Shown piece by piece: positions 11,316 through 25,300 of a DNA stretch of 64,000 nucleotides. Both the position numbers and the translations under genes were made by a program. The DNA lies in the NCBI RefSeq assembly GCF_018320785.1, contig NC_054866.1, positions 9,330,487 to 9,394,486 of the forward strand, read 5' to 3'. The notes below the pieces were generated by a model. That model worked only from the letters and a program-made list of their open reading frames with translations. It had not been told where the DNA came from and did not search any database. Every line of letters begins with the position of its first letter. The first letter of the stretch is position 1. The stretch comes from Cheilinus undulatus. Taxonomy: Eukaryota > Chordata > Actinopteri > Labriformes > Labridae.

Positions 11316-12047
11316 TGTGCAGCATTACGCACAAGTGTCAGCGCACTATTTATACACTTACTCAGCAATTAGACTGATAACACACCTTGTCACAATTAAC
11401 ACTAATTAATCAATGCTATCCACCGCTCTTTATCATTTGAAGATGAAAGTATGATATATGAACATTGTGCATACAGTAGTAGGCCTAATGGCTCACTAGA
11501 GGAACACATCTATAACACTGCAGACTTGGGTGTTTATGATTACGCGGGTCTATAAGTCTGATATGTGATGACATAAAATGTATGAGATAAAACTGGCTTC
11601 AATTCACCACCTCACCATCTGCGCCACAAGTTTCCCCTGTCTCCAAAATGTTCGCGTGCAAGGATCAGAGTTGACGTATCGGTGCGCACATTCTTCCGCC
11701 AAGTGTATTTTTATAAAACACAACCTTTGTGTAGAAAGTGGCTTGCAACACTTTCAAGCCCCGTTTTGTGCGTAAGCAAGCTTTATTAATGAGGCGCCAG
11801 GTCTGTGTGATAACAGAGCCATCTTGTGGCTGCATAGATTGATATTTCTACAAATGTGCAGATTGTTTTTCTGTAAGGAATATTTCTGCATTTATGTTTG
11901 TGACTGATCTTGGATTTCTACAGGGTCAGTTTTGCCCAAAACCTTTCTGAAAAGTTGTCCTATCTAAGCCATGTGTTTGTGTGCAGGCTTTAATACAATG
12001 AGCATAAGAAGTTTTAGTGCCACAGACCACACTTACTCAAGTACTGT

Positions 12048-12141
12048 ACACACCCTGACCACTTTATTAGGTACACCTGTTCAACTGTTGAAAGAAATTT
12101 CTGATCAGCTAATCACATGGCAGCAACCAATGCATCAAGGC
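12048..12141 (+). repeat. Left part of a Tc1 relic split by a hAT insertion
   Basis: CACCCTGACCACTTTATTAG and the following AATCACATGGCAGCAACCAA belong to the same degenerate Tc1 family as 500-1195. The sequence stops at the hAT target duplication ATCAAGGC (12134-12141) and resumes at 15368. Confidence 0.65.
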
Positions 12142-12526
12142 CACCCGCGGTGCTGCTATTGGGCCCATTTTAGGCTCGGGCCCACCCATTTTGACCCAGG
12201 CCAATAGTGATTTCAGACACAGCATTAGTTTTCATCCTAGCTGTTCATCCAATAAGCAGCTTGAGGAAAGCTATGAGTGAAAGCTTCTCAGCCAATCAGC
12301 GGATTGTACCCCACATGTGCACTATTGAGTGTGCACAGGCTGCATCGTCACCAGCAAATGATCCAATGAAATGAATGACATTGGTGCGCAAACTTTTCAA
12401 GCAGCTAGTGCAACGATACACAGATGGTAACTCTAGCTATTCCATGACTTAATTTGGGCAGGATCCCGCTGGAACAAGATCCAGTACCTCTCAGATCGTT
12501 ACCGGCACTTATTTGGTTGGATCCAG

Positions 12527-13706
12527 CATAGATATATATAGAAGAGTAGATACGACACGCCCCTTTGATTTGCATGCCTACGGCGAGGCTAAGCTAGTGG
12601 GGGCAAAAGTGTCGGGGCATTCCATGGTTGCAGATGGCACGAAAACTAAAACAAGGATGCCTGCACATTGTGCTGCATACGGTTGCACACTACACTGTAC
12701 GGTTGAAACAAGGAAACTGGAAATAACCTTTCGTAGGTAAAAATAGTTTTTGGCTCTTTTTCATTATTAAATCTTGTTGAGAGCTTCAGTAAATACCTGG
12801 CTACTAGCAAAACACTAACGTGAGCTAGCAGCTTGACAGCCAAATACCAGACGATTAATAGTAGCTGTAGTACAAGCAGCAGCAGTAGTATAAATAGTCT
12901 TTAGAGTCGTAGAAGTATTATCAGCATTTGTAATAGTATTACCAGTTGTAGTAGCAGTGCCAGTATTAGCAGTAGTAGTTGGTGTACTACCACTACTACT
13001 AGTAGTTATTTAAGTTATATACGTTATAGTTATATGTATAGTTATATACGTTATTTAAGTCCAAGGTGAAGTGAAGTGTTACTATATACTCAGTGACACG
13101 CACAACAATTTCAATGAACCTTTTTCTAACTTGTACAAATGGCAATAAACTCTATTCTATTCTATCTCCACAGTGTGTTTGTTTCTATAAACATATAGAG
13201 AGTGAGAGAGAGATAAGGAGGGGGAGAGAGACAAATAAATTAATATAAATGATTATTTTTGATTACCTTTACAATTAAATCTTTCAATCTAAAAACATAT
13301 TTTCTATACATGTATATCTTTATCTTTTTATTTTTATACATAAAACTATATGTCTATGTATATACATTTGTAGATATATAATGGCTGAACATAAAAAATT
13401 CCCAGACCTCTGGACTTAAAGAGTAAAATAACTAAAATTGTAGGCTACATTGGTATAAAGCTCTCTCCGTTTTTTTTTTTTTTTTAAATCAAATGTTCTG
13501 TGTTAATAGCACATGTTTTGATGTTGACAATAAAGCAAACCGCATGAAAATTGGTTGAGAAATGAGCAAGTTATGATTTATTTTCAATGTACATGCATTG
13601 CCTTTAATGAGAACGTCGCCCCCACCAAGATGGCCACCACGTAGGCATGTCGCTTAGCGGGCTGCCACAGCGCACTGGCGTATCTAGTGTTCTATAGATA
13701 TCTATG
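12527..13706 (+). mobile_element. P-element-like transposon remnant with THAP exon
   Basis: The 1180-bp element has imperfect inverted ends: left CATAGATATATATAGAAGAG, right end complement CATAGATATCTATAGAACAC, both continuing TAGATACG (25 of 28 matching). An exact 8-bp target duplication GGATCCAG is at 12519-12526 and 13707-13714. Just inside the left end is a THAP-type zinc-finger start. Its middle holds a GTA/CAG-rich triplet repeat (about 12860-13010) and AT-rich filler. No transposase catalytic domain remains, so it would depend on a partner. Eight-bp duplications also fit hAT; the THAP start is what favours the P superfamily. Confidence 0.6.
12657..12736 (+). pseudogene. THAP zinc-finger N-terminal exon
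   Basis: ATG at 12657 opens MPAHCAAYGCTLHCTVETRK followed by LEITFRR, ending at a CGTAG/GTAAAA donor. The start MP.xCAAYGC and the later ITF match the first half of the C2CH THAP DNA-binding fold (first two cysteines visible; the C..H pair would be in the next exon). In P and THAP9-type transposases this domain binds the element ends. The following exons are not present. Confidence 0.65.
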
Positions 13707-15367
13707 GGATCCAGCACCTCCAGGGTGGTGGGTGCATAATAAATTTCTGCCGGCGAGTGTGTAAACACAACATTGGTGTTAGTTTTCTAGAGTGTAGAGG
13801 AGTACTGACTGTGTGTGACTGTATGTTGCAGCCTATGGGTAGGCAGGCTAAACAACAACAACAAAAAAAAAGCGTCATATCAGCCTATCACATCCTGACT
13901 TGTGCGTAAAAGCATCACATCGGTAAACAACCGACCAATCACAGACAATCAAGCGCTATTTTTAAAGTTAACATTACAGCGAGAGTTAATTTCAGCTAAC
14001 AAAATGGTGAAACGGACATTTATGAAGGTAAAAGATAAAAACAGCTGTGACCCAGAAGTCATCAGCAGCAGCAGCAGTCGCTCGAACAGTAGCTGATGCA
14101 CCTGCACACACTGAGTTAGAGCTCACCTCACCTTGGCAGCTGAGAGCTGAGATATAAAGTTAGCAACATCAGCTAGCAGGCTGCTATTACCGGGTACCTG
14201 AATCACACAGGGACTAACGGGACAGCCCTGAGAGAAAAATGCAGCCTATCATCCACGTCACAGTGTCACATAGCGTACTGATATATTAAGGTAAGACCAA
14301 GTTTTAATTATAAATTTGGCTGCCGTGCCTTAACATGAGCTCTTTATTTTCGCTATCATTATTTTTGGATGCATTTAAAGCTTTATAGATTTATAGCCGA
14401 AGTGTGTGAATTCTGACATGTGAGCAGTGCAGCTCTGTAGACTTTCTGCTGTCTCTTTTGGCATAGAGGCGTGAGTCCCACAGCTGCTAACGTGGGTATG
14501 TATGCTGTGAACTGTGGAAGCAGTCCACAGATCTATAAATGAAAAGGCATTGAGATGAGAGACAGAGGGTCATCCATGATCAGGTGATAGAAAAGTTTAA
14601 TTTTAGCAGACAAGCTCTGATTGGATAACAGAATAATATCTACTGAATACTAAATGAAGTGACAGGTACAATATCATAAATAATATTTCAACTGAATAAG
14701 CTGTGTGTTGTGAAAGTTTAGTCATGTTTTTGCTGAGAAGCTTGATGAGCTGGTGTTGATTTTAGCGCGTCCTTGGTGCTGAAACACTGCAGATTTGACT
14801 GACAGCTGCCGCTCAGAGAAAGTGTGAGGGAGAGAGATGCTCTCTGTCGACGAGCAATTGTACGTGCTTTTCTGCAGCTGATTCTTTTTTTAATCATCAA
14901 GTTAATAGGTTGTTTGCAGTCACATGATCTTATTGGTCCGTTTTTGCACAAGGCACTGATTTTCGTTTTTTGATGTATTCCATGACTTTTTTGTTTCCCC
15001 CTTACCGCTGGAACAACACCTGGTCTGCGTCCCGGGACCCGGGACCCCCTCACACCAGCAAGGCAAGTAACAGTCAGGCTAATGTTAACGTTAGTTTCTG
15101 GCTGTCTGTATGCACAATTTCTGGAGTGAAAATAATATTGGCAGTAGGGAGAGGTAACTTATGATAGCGTTATGGTGTATGTCTTTGTCCGCTTCAGAAC
15201 TGATCTGAGGACAGCGACACAAGAGCCACACAGGTAGGCTACTGAGCCTCTGTCCTCAGTACCGCAGAAAAGCGCTGAAACGGAAATGAAGGGGAACCCC
15301 CTCCCCTAACTGGCCCATCCAGTTTTCTGGAGGCCCACCCACAATCAAAATCCTGGCGCCGCTAGTG

Positions 15368-15990
15368 ATCGAGGCATGCAGACATGGTCAAGATGATCTA
15401 CTGAAGTTCAAGCAGAGCATCTGAATGGGGAAGAAATGTGAGGAATTGAATGTTCTATGGTTGTTGGTTCTAGAAGTGATGATCTACTGGGATTTTCACA
15501 CAACCATCTCATGAGTTTGCTGAGACTGGTGAGAAAGTGTCTCTGGGGCAGAGGTCAGAGAAGAATGACTAGCCTGGTTAGAGCTGATGGAAAGGAAATG
15601 ATAGCTCAAATATCCACTCATTACGGCTAAGGTGTGTGGAAGAGCTTCTCTGGATGCACAACATGTTAAACCATAATGGAGATGGGGCTACAGAATCAGG
15701 AGACTACACTGGCTTTCATTCCCATCAGCTAGAAACAGGAGACTGAGGCTATGCTTGGCACAGGCTCACCAAATGTGGACATCAGAAGACTGTGTAAATG
15801 TCTGGACTGACGAGTCTCTATTACTGGTACATTAGGGTCAGAAAAAGTGTGCTTGACATGTTCAGAGTCTTTAAAATCACCTTTCTTTCCCATTCTGATG
15901 CTCAGAACTGCAGCATATCGCCTTGCCCATGCCTGTGTATGGATTGTAATTGGCTGAGTAGATATTTCTGTTAATATTGAACATATACCT
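15368..15990 (+). repeat. Right part of the Tc1 relic split by hAT
   Basis: Continuing from 12141, broken transposase coding text is visible: GTCAGAGAAGAATGACTAGC, then GAAACAGGAGACTGAGGCTA and TGGACTGACGAGTCTCTATT (a WTDES-like catalytic stretch). Frames are disrupted. The block from about 15640 aligns with 43240-43600 in the next unit. Confidence 0.65.
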
Positions 15991-16332
15991 GATGAAGTTG
16001 CTGGTAAATGTGTGTGGGATGATATCAGGCATCTGATGCTAATTACAATTTGTCTAAAAGAAATCTAAACATAGAAAAAACAGTTAAAGTTTAGGGTTAT
16101 ATACTGAACATAGTTTAGGCTTTTTGATAATCACATCCAGTGACATCACACGTTTCTAGAATAATGCCACATTCATCATAAACATAAGAATGACCTTTGA
16201 AGAGATTATGGATGAATCAGATTGTATATGTGAGCAAAGAAAGTATTCTTGTTGGTTGGCTTATGTGTTGAGTCAAAGTTGATGGAAACCAAAGAGCAGT
16301 TTAAGAAATTGCTTGATCAATCACTGTTCATA

Positions 16333-19300
16333 TCAGCTGACATCAAAATGCTGCAGATCTCTATCTTCAATGTGTTGAACCTCTGTTTCTCTGTTTCTCC
16401 TCGTCAGTGTGTAATCAGGATGGGGTTGGCACTGATGATGAAGACGCTGAAAATAAGTAAATTGTTGAATTAATAAATTACTAAATAGTTTTGACAAAAC
16501 AGGGAAAATTGTGATGTTTTTTAATCAAACTGTTGTCACATGAAATGTAGCCACACCGTCAAATCCCCCCATCAGCAATCATGATTATACTTGGAAAAAT
16601 ATTCTAAAGAAGTTGTCTTGTAGACAGGATGTGAAGTGTGTGTTTCTGTAATCTTTTAGTCACTTCTAAGAACCTCAAGGCATTTTTCCTGGTTTCTTAA
16701 AGAGTGCAAAATCCATGACTGTGGGGTCTTACATTAATATCCGTTTTGGGCATTCAAATACCACAAAGCACATGCTTTAAATTGACGACATTGACACCCT
16801 ACAACTGGAACTCACTTGCCTGCCTATAAAACAAAATAACAGCCTATACATAATTTCTGTGGCTCTCTAGCTGGTTGACTTCCATTTATGTGATTCTGTT
16901 CCCCTCCATGCTATGTATGCATTGATGCCACTGGCTGGTGTTTCCTGCATCCGGACTCAGATAAAGTCTGTCAAGGCCTACAAAGAGTTGAACAACAAAG
17001 GCTGATGTTTCCTGCATCTGGCAGTGAGAATGAAGGGAAGTGAACTAGCCTGGGTCTAAAAGGCTGTGCCTCTTTAAGATTTTCTCCCTCATTTTGTCAT
17101 AAACATGCTTTAAAGGGAGCTGTTCTTCCCCACACAGTACTGTTACTGTTATTTTCTATTTTTATAACGTAATGGCGGCATCTTGAAGTAGTCAGGAGCA
17201 TTAGTTTCTGCTTGCACATGTTTTTACCTGCACTTCCTTTCTAAACAGGAAGTAGCGTTTTTGCAACCCACTTCCGTGGTCTGACTGCATAACTGACATT
17301 AGATTATTCACCACGCTATGAAATAATAACATATGATTATGTAACATTACGACACATGAAGCAAATACTGGGAACTATTTCTTGAGTGAACCACTGGGCG
17401 GAGTGACACAGTGCAGCAGCCATGTCTGGAGTGTAGTTCCGGCTTTGCATTTAACTTTGAAACATCTCCGTCTCGTAATGTTCCATGATTATTTCATAGC
17501 GTGGTGAATGTGCAGGTCACAACTTGTCCACGAGAGCGTTTTGGAGTTGTTGGATTGTGTATTGGATGAGTTTGATGAGGGAAAGCAAAAATTCTGTCTG
17601 CTAACATAGCGTTAGTGGTGCAACTGGTTTAACGGTCCCCCCAGATCTAGAAACAGCTTGCACCGACGACTAAAGGAAACAGACCTATTACTAAGACTAT
17701 AGGAATTATGGCACTGGGCGAATTTGCCAAAATGTTGAAGTATCCCTTTAAAAGTACCAAATTAATGTGAATCTGGGTAATGAAAGAGCAGCTCTTACTG
17801 CTGAGCTGAGTCACACTGTACATTCCAAGACAGTCTGGCTGCAGACCACAGCTCTAAGACTCCCCTCTGCAGACCAGGTGCCATCTCTGTCAGGCTAAAA
17901 TGTTTAAAATAGAATTGGATTTAACTTCTGGTTATGGTAAAGGACCTGACCTGCAAAAGCCTCATTACAAAATGTTAAATAAAAATGACTACACTGCTTA
18001 AGGTCAAAAGAAAACACTCTGACAGGGCTAATATATCTGATAGGAATTTCCTATGGGAATCTCTGTTGTCTGACCAGCTTGCAAATCTCCTTCCCTTCAG
18101 GATGTTTTTATCTGTAATGTGCCGTGAGTATGTTGAAGAAATTAAACTTTTGCAGTAGGTTTGGGAGAGACCATATGGCACTGTACTAGCTGACCAAGCT
18201 GCAAGCTAACAGGCTATGAAGGGTCATATCTATCAGCTTCCTATGAAATGCAGACAGATTTATCACTTTGATATGAAATACGTCATGATTTATCAGTCAA
18301 TATTGTGCTGTAAGATAGTTTTGGTAGTGTCAGATATACTTAGGCATTCAAGTGAACAGTTAGAGGGAATGATTAGATAAAAAAACCCCTAGGAAGTATT
18401 TAACTTGTTAAACAAGTTAGCTCGGCTGAGCTTAGCTCTTGCAGCCCTTAGGCTATATGAAATTAATGCTGTTTTCCCGGTAGACCAACTAATATTTGAC
18501 ATGCAATATTAGTCAGGTTTTATCTCAGTAATTCCACAAACACATATTCCAAGCTGCTTAACAGTGAAAAATGGGCATGGCTACAGGTAGGTTATCAGCT
18601 TTTAATCCATCCATAAAAAGGGCACTTCCTTGCGTTGGACACTAGGAGGCAGTCACATACAGGTGTGGAAACAAGGCATAAAGCTTAAGCTAACGTAGCT
18701 ACTTTGACTTACATAGTGATATAAACTACATAGCTAGGGTAGCTATGTTAGCTTAGCTAAAGCTAACAAGGCTAAAGTGAGCCACTGTTTAGCGTTTATC
18801 CTCACGTTTCCTTCTGCTGAGATGTAACCTCACCAAATGATTACCAGTTGGTATCCAAATGCCCCAAACAGATGTAATGCAAGGTAGAATGAACCCTATG
18901 GTGATAAAATAGTTTCAACTTTAGACAGATGTCCTTTTCCCTCTATTTCCCTCTTAAATTCAGAGAATTCAGAGTTAAACTCAGATTAATATCGTGCTGC
19001 TGGTTTCAGGATTCTGTCCCATGGTTCAACTACTATATTGATTTGACCAAATGCTATGCCAGTTATGTAATAAATAGTTCCAGTTAGCAATGGAGATGTT
19101 CTACCTGATAGAGGTTTCCAGTCCCAGTTCCCAGTTTATACAGTGCCACTCCTGGGACAAGCAGAATGGAGGAGAGGGCACTTATCCAGCCTAAAACATA
19201 CGCCCAGGTCGGATACACATACCAGCGATTGAAGGTTAATGGCTGGTACCAAACTAATGAACCAATAAAAGAGCCCTGAAAAGAAAACGAGAAAAGTACT

Positions 19301-22300
19301 ATCCTGTTGTTTTACTGCTAAGATTTTACTGAACATAAAAACTTACAGTAAGGAGTTAAAAATTATACAGATGTAGGTTCTTATTAAAGCAAATGTGCAG
19401 CATGTAAAGCTCTACTTACCAAACAGACGAGGGGTGTGAGGTAAAGCCAGCAAATTTTGAAGAATGGGTTGGCTTTCACATTTGTCATGTCCTTTATGAT
19501 TCCGTACAAACGATCTACTCCTTTAAAGGACATAATGTCACATGAAGAGTGCATGTAATGACCACAGAAGCCTAAATAATTGTGAAGATGTCATGAGTTT
19601 TAAAGATGAGCTTACATTCACCAATCGAGGTACGCCTGTTCAAATGCTCATTGACATAAATATCAATCACATCAATCACAAATATCAATCACTGCAAATC
19701 ACATGGCAGCAGTCATTGCATACAGACATGTAGACATTTCTAGATCACTTAAATCACATTTTATCCCATTCTGATGCTTGATTCGAACCTCAGCAGTTCA
19801 TCTTGACCTTGCCTACATACCTTATACATTGGTTTGTGCCATGTGTTTGGCTGAGTAGATATTTGCAATAATAAGCAGATGAAACAGTATACCTAATGAA
19901 GTGGTCGGTGAGTATATATCACTATACTTCTGTTTTTTATTTTCAAATTCATTCAAGGCAATTCAGCATCTTTCTATGAGTTAACTTTTGAAGTTGAATA
20001 AAGCTTTCTAGAGTCCATCTTTTAAAACAGACAAGAATACCTACCAAATATCCATCCTAGTGCCAGGGTCTCAAACACACAGAGGAAGAGGATGCAGGCT
20101 CCATTACAGGCATAGTAGTCAAATAACTGGAACACATACATCCCTCCCTAAAGGCGACAGCAGAGACTGTTATTTGACAACGGTTTATTCAGTTATCTTT
20201 ATGTAAACAAACATGATGTCCCCTCCACGACGCACACAGTCACCTCCAGTGTCTAGACCAGCCCACCAGGCCTTGGGTACCTAGTGTGCAGTGAGCTGGA
20301 TCAGGCCTGAGAAAGTGTGTCAGGTGCCTATAGAAGTGCAGCTGCTGTTCTAGTATCCCCACTCTCCTAAACACCTCAGCATTAGACACACAGTCTTACC
20401 AACCATACGCAAAAAAGGTCAGCAGATCAGTAGATTACAATGCCAAGGTAGGCAGTGTATTAGTGATGGTTTTTACCCCCACCAGAGCCACCACAAGGAC
20501 ATCTAGTCACAGCAAGGATAACAGCATCATCAGCAAAGTCCAGGACAGTAATCTGGATATTGCAAAACAGCACTCCAAAGTTCAATACAGAATTAACTGG
20601 AAGGAAGTCAGAGGTGGAGCCACCACACTTCACAGCCCTCTCTCTACCAGAATATAAAGCAGACATCAGCTGGATGAACAAACATCGTATGCTGTGGAGC
20701 TCCAGAATCCAAACATTTCTGAAGCACTCCATAAATAAAACCCTCTTGTTGCCGTCACCATGTTTGTTTTGTAGATATGTGACATAGCTGTGACGCTTCT
20801 GCCCAGGTAGTCAGGTGTATACATGCCACAGTGTGCTGTTTTCTGTTCTTCAGGTAGAAAAATTCTCAAAATTGGGATAATGACCAATGTTTGCAAACAC
20901 GGAGCATATTCCAGATACTCAAACATGAATGCGCTCATTATGACATCAGATGTTAAAGGTCAGTAGATAGGAAAAGGTCAACAGTAGTGAACACTGACCT
21001 CAGTAATCATGACAAGCTGAGAGAAGAAACATGTGAGGCAGAAGAGGAGAAGGAAAGCCTCTCGTCTGCCTGCTCTGCGCATCACAGTAGGAAATATGTC
21101 AATGATGGACGTCATCACCACCTCCATGGTTATAAACTGTACAGAGAAGGTCAAATCTGTTTTAAATCAAATATAAAAATGTTTCTTTTATCTGACATCT
21201 ATGTTTTTTTACATCTTACTTGTGTGTCCAGACCCAGAAGGATGATCATTACAAAGAAACAGATGGACCACAGTTGGGGCAGAGGCATGAGGGCTACAGC
21301 CTGAGGGTACGCAATAAATGCCAAACCTGGGCCTGGAAGAGAATTATTATTACTCTGAAGAGTTAAGTAAAGGTAAGTATGCATCCAGATTTTTTATGCA
21401 GTCTGTCAAGATGGAAAAAACTCAGTTACTCAAAATATACTAAAAGCTGAGAAAAGAGGAAGGACAAATGTCACGTAACTCAGTGTAAGGTCAAGAACAT
21501 ATCTGCTGAAAACCTAATGCTCATTACACACCCTTTGTAGCAAACAGTGATGTACAGGTCCAAACTTTGTTTTAATGACAGCTTACAATGTTAACATTGT
21601 TCGACAAAATAGTTGTAATATATTCATGCTTGGTGTGTATGCACATCAATGCATACTGAAGAAGATCTGATGACTCAGACTGTGTATGGAATCAGTCTGG
21701 GATGCATTCATCCACATCAGTTTTGTGTAGACCCTCAGCGGCAGACATCCGTGACCACCCACTGATGGACATAATCTGCAATAGCCCGCTACTAAGGAAA
21801 GCATGGCCCACTCACATCTGCCAGCCTCAGTGGTCACTTGTTGTCTTGAACTGAGTTGTTATTTTTATCAAACCCAACAAGGTTTATTGACCAAATAATA
21901 TTTCACCATGTCCTTTAAAAACATGTTTGCTACAAAATATGGGAGAAAGCTGTAAATAGGCACTGCTAGTCTCTTAGCTTGTCACTAAAATGGACAACAG
22001 TACATTTTTCTTACTATCTTAGCTTGTAGTACCTGACTCAGCCACTTCACTAATAGGAACACCCTGCTCATGAGCCATGAACCCCAGCACAGAGAAGACT
22101 GCAAACCCTGCTACCACGCTGGTTCCACTGTTCAGTAAACACAGCCACAGACAGTCTCTGAAAAACATTTCAAGATTAGGACAGTTTATAAATTGAGTAT
22201 TGCTGATGAATTTTTGACACATATGAAAAGCTTTTGTAAAGATCCTGCTTAAATAACCCCTCACTGACAAATACTCACTTATAGCAGTTGTTGTTGTAGG

Positions 22301-25300
22301 TGTTGTAGCTGCCCAGGACAGTTATAGTTCCCACACCAATGCTGTATGAAAAGAATATCTGAGCCCCAGCCTCCATCCAGACCTGTTCCAGGAAAAAGCA
22401 ACAGCAAGTTAATGTAAGTACAGCATTGTTTAAGGCCCCCTCCACATGGAGACGAAAACGATATATTGCTGTTTCATTTTGAAAAGTTTTCCATAAAGAC
22501 GGGACCGTTTCAGGAAATATCCGCGAAAGAACAGAGCCACTGAAATGACTGAAAATGTGGTAGTACATATGTGGTGAACACAAGTTCAGGAGCATTAATG
22601 TTTTATCCTACGACATAAAATACATTTGAAACATGCCCCTCCTTTGAATTGTGTATCTTTTCACGTCTTACTAAAGGCGGCTGCTAAAAGATAGCTAACA
22701 AGGACTACATACGTTATCATCTGAAGCACAGCAACTGAGCCATTCAGTAGTATCCATGGGTGATGACGTGAATTCAGTTGACCGTGTTATAGTTCAATAT
22801 AGCATGAGGTTAGCTTTTTACTTTTGACAGTTAGATTAACGAACCAGATACAATTCTTATATTATCAATTTATGAAGGTTATCTTTATGGACAAAACGCG
22901 TAAGTTTCATAAACTTTAATTGGACACAGATCTTATTTTCAGCAATAATCCAAAAACCCATTGAAAAATCCCACAGACTCCATGCCGAGGGAACCCATGC
23001 AAAGCTAACTTCCGGGTTTGCCTACAAAATTATGTCACCACTGCACCACTCTGTTTGGGCGGCACTTTGACTCCACCCATCTCAACGTTCCATAAACCAA
23101 TCGCGTTCAGCCTCGTTACATACAACTTTATTTTGCAACCGCTTTTTTACCCTGTCTCCCGCTCTACTCCTGATTTGTAATTTCTGCCGGTTATCCCCCT
23201 ATTTTTAAGTATGGTCTTGTCATCTCTAATATTTTTCTAGTCAAAGCAAGTCCTCTACTTGTGCTTTATATCCAAACCTCAAGAACATCCACCCCTCTCC
23301 CCGTAGTTTGTTTGATCCAGAGACACTGTATGAGATCCTCTCTGCAGGTTACACAGACACATAGGTAGCTGTGTGTCACTTGTTGCTGAAGAGTTTATCA
23401 GAGCATCAGCTCTTTTAAAAAAACGTGTTAACATGATAAGTGCTGAGTTATACTGGCTGGTTAAAGAGTTTATTCATCCTGTGGTTTAGCCCTGTTCTCG
23501 CTATCTCACATAAGTTCTGACGTGCTTTAACGTAGCATCCTCTAATATTCATAAGGAGAGTTTAGAGCTGTCTTAAAAGTAGAGGCTGACTGTTACTATC
23601 ATGACTGATTTTCATAAAAAGCGTCACCTACAATCATCTACTCCGGACCATATCCAGCTGTCTTCCTCCTTCCTCCCCTCATCCACAAACAGCTGAAACT
23701 TCATTTCTGTCTCTCTCCCTGTCTCTCCCCAACAAAACAAAACTCCTAATCAGCTAAAAAACGCCTAAATTTTGCTCCCACTCATCTACTCATCTCCGCC
23801 CCCCGAACTCAACTCAGCCAATGGGATGCCGACGTTAAGCGCCGTTGAGCTCCGCCTTGATCTGCACACTGCAGTCAAGGCTACATGGAGTGCACGGGGG
23901 CAAAACAGTAGTAGTTCACAGATTTGTGCACTCTGGGACCTGTTTTCAAAAAGTACCCTTTACAGTCACCCAAAACACTGTTTGCATGTGGATGAAACGC
24001 CGATATGACAAAAAACTTTTGCGTATACTCCTGAATTCGTCTCCATGTGGATGGGGCCTAAGTCTTCAGGCCTGTGACAGCCAGTCTCTGGAGGGCACCA
24101 GATTGCTGCCCCACCGGTCTCCACAAGGACAATAACAGGTATTCAGTTCACTGTCAACATTTTTTAAAACATAAAAATACATAATCTCAGAAAAGAAATG
24201 TAAATATGATATAGTTAGATTGTGAATAATGTGTAATGTGCAACAGAAATGTAGATCAGAGACATTCTATATGTTAGTTATTTCCTGGTCACATGTTTGC
24301 TGCTGGAGTGTAATAGTATTCATTTTGGGTCTTCCATTGACTCTTAGTAGAAGTTGCACATGCCTGTTTTCTCCTCTTAAGTACAGAGTGAGATTGGAGC
24401 TCCATGAGAGCTAAAAAAATGCACCCATGGATGCATTACAAACTACCAGCATTCATTTTGCAGCATGAGTTGAGGCCTAAAGGGAGTCATGCAGTATAAC
24501 AGAATCAGAGAGAGGATTTAAAATAAAGATCAATCAGATCAGACCTGCATTGCAAGTCATCAGTTTTTAAAGTTTGTTTCCCAAGAGTTTAAACACTATA
24601 TACCGTTAAGTGTGAGTGCATATGGTATTGTATGTCTAGTATATTCAGAAAAATAGATTGTTTTCTCAGTTAAAAATATAGCGCTAATTAGGTTAGCCTG
24701 TTAACAGTCTTTTCCATTATGCGTTAGCGTCAAGCTAATGATCTAGAATCGTCCAACTATGAGACATGGTGACTCCTACCTAGGGTTGGGTATCATGTGG
24801 GTTTTTCCAATATTGGTGCTAAACTGATACTTTTTGAAAGTGTCTGAATCATTCTTTTCCTGCCAACAGGATAAGAAAAGGAAACTTGTCTAGCTACTTT
24901 ATTTTAGAGGCTTAAGCAAAATTCACTTACTAAAGATGCATCAGAGACAAACAGTTAAGTAAATGTGTCAGTCAGTGTGACTGCACAAAAATCACATTGG
25001 GAGTAGCAGGGGGTGTCAGGGTGGTAACCAGGGTACCAAAATGAAGCATTGAAGCCTGTGTTTATATTTCAGTCTTGTAGTTATTGGGTGTGTTAGTACT
25101 GGTACCATTGTGGAGTTTTACTTGGTATTGATTGATTTATTTTGTTAACTTCCGGTTTCTGGAGTTGGTTGCTGGCTGGTAACTTCACTTTGTTTTTCCT
25201 GAGGCATCCACCCCGCCCCCCTGGTGCTGTGGAGAGTGCACACCTGCAGCGAATCACTCATTGGACTCACGCGACTTAAGACCGGCTGCAGCTCTCTACA

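Larger units (their letters stand above)
9578..11798. mobile_element. PIF/Harbinger element, degraded, with a nested Tc1-type insertion
   Basis: The ends are inverted: GGGCCTCATTTATAAA at 9578 and, read from the other end, GGCGCCTCATTAATAAA at 11798. Between them is a HARBI1-like nuclease gene on the minus strand. A 542-bp Tc1-type miniature element is inserted at 9624-10165. A clear 3-bp target duplication could not be confirmed. Confidence 0.7.
12142..15367. mobile_element. hAT-type element, host of a P-like insertion
   Basis: The 3226-bp element interrupts a Tc1 relic. It is bordered by 8-bp target duplications ATCAAGGC (12134-12141) and ATCGAGGC (15368-15375). Its degenerate inverted ends are CACCCGCGGTGCTG and, from the right, CACTAGCGGCGCCAG. 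The nested element at 12527-13706 accounts for 1.2 kb. A short frame near 14004-14095 (MVKRTFMKVKDKNSCDPEV, then a serine run) could be a transposase start, but no hAT catalytic domain is visible. Confidence 0.7.

Noticed and set aside
14117..14160. Possible 5' exon of gene 1 (minus strand, GGTGAG donor)
   Set aside because: It lies inside the hAT element and has two overlapping donor-like sites without other support.
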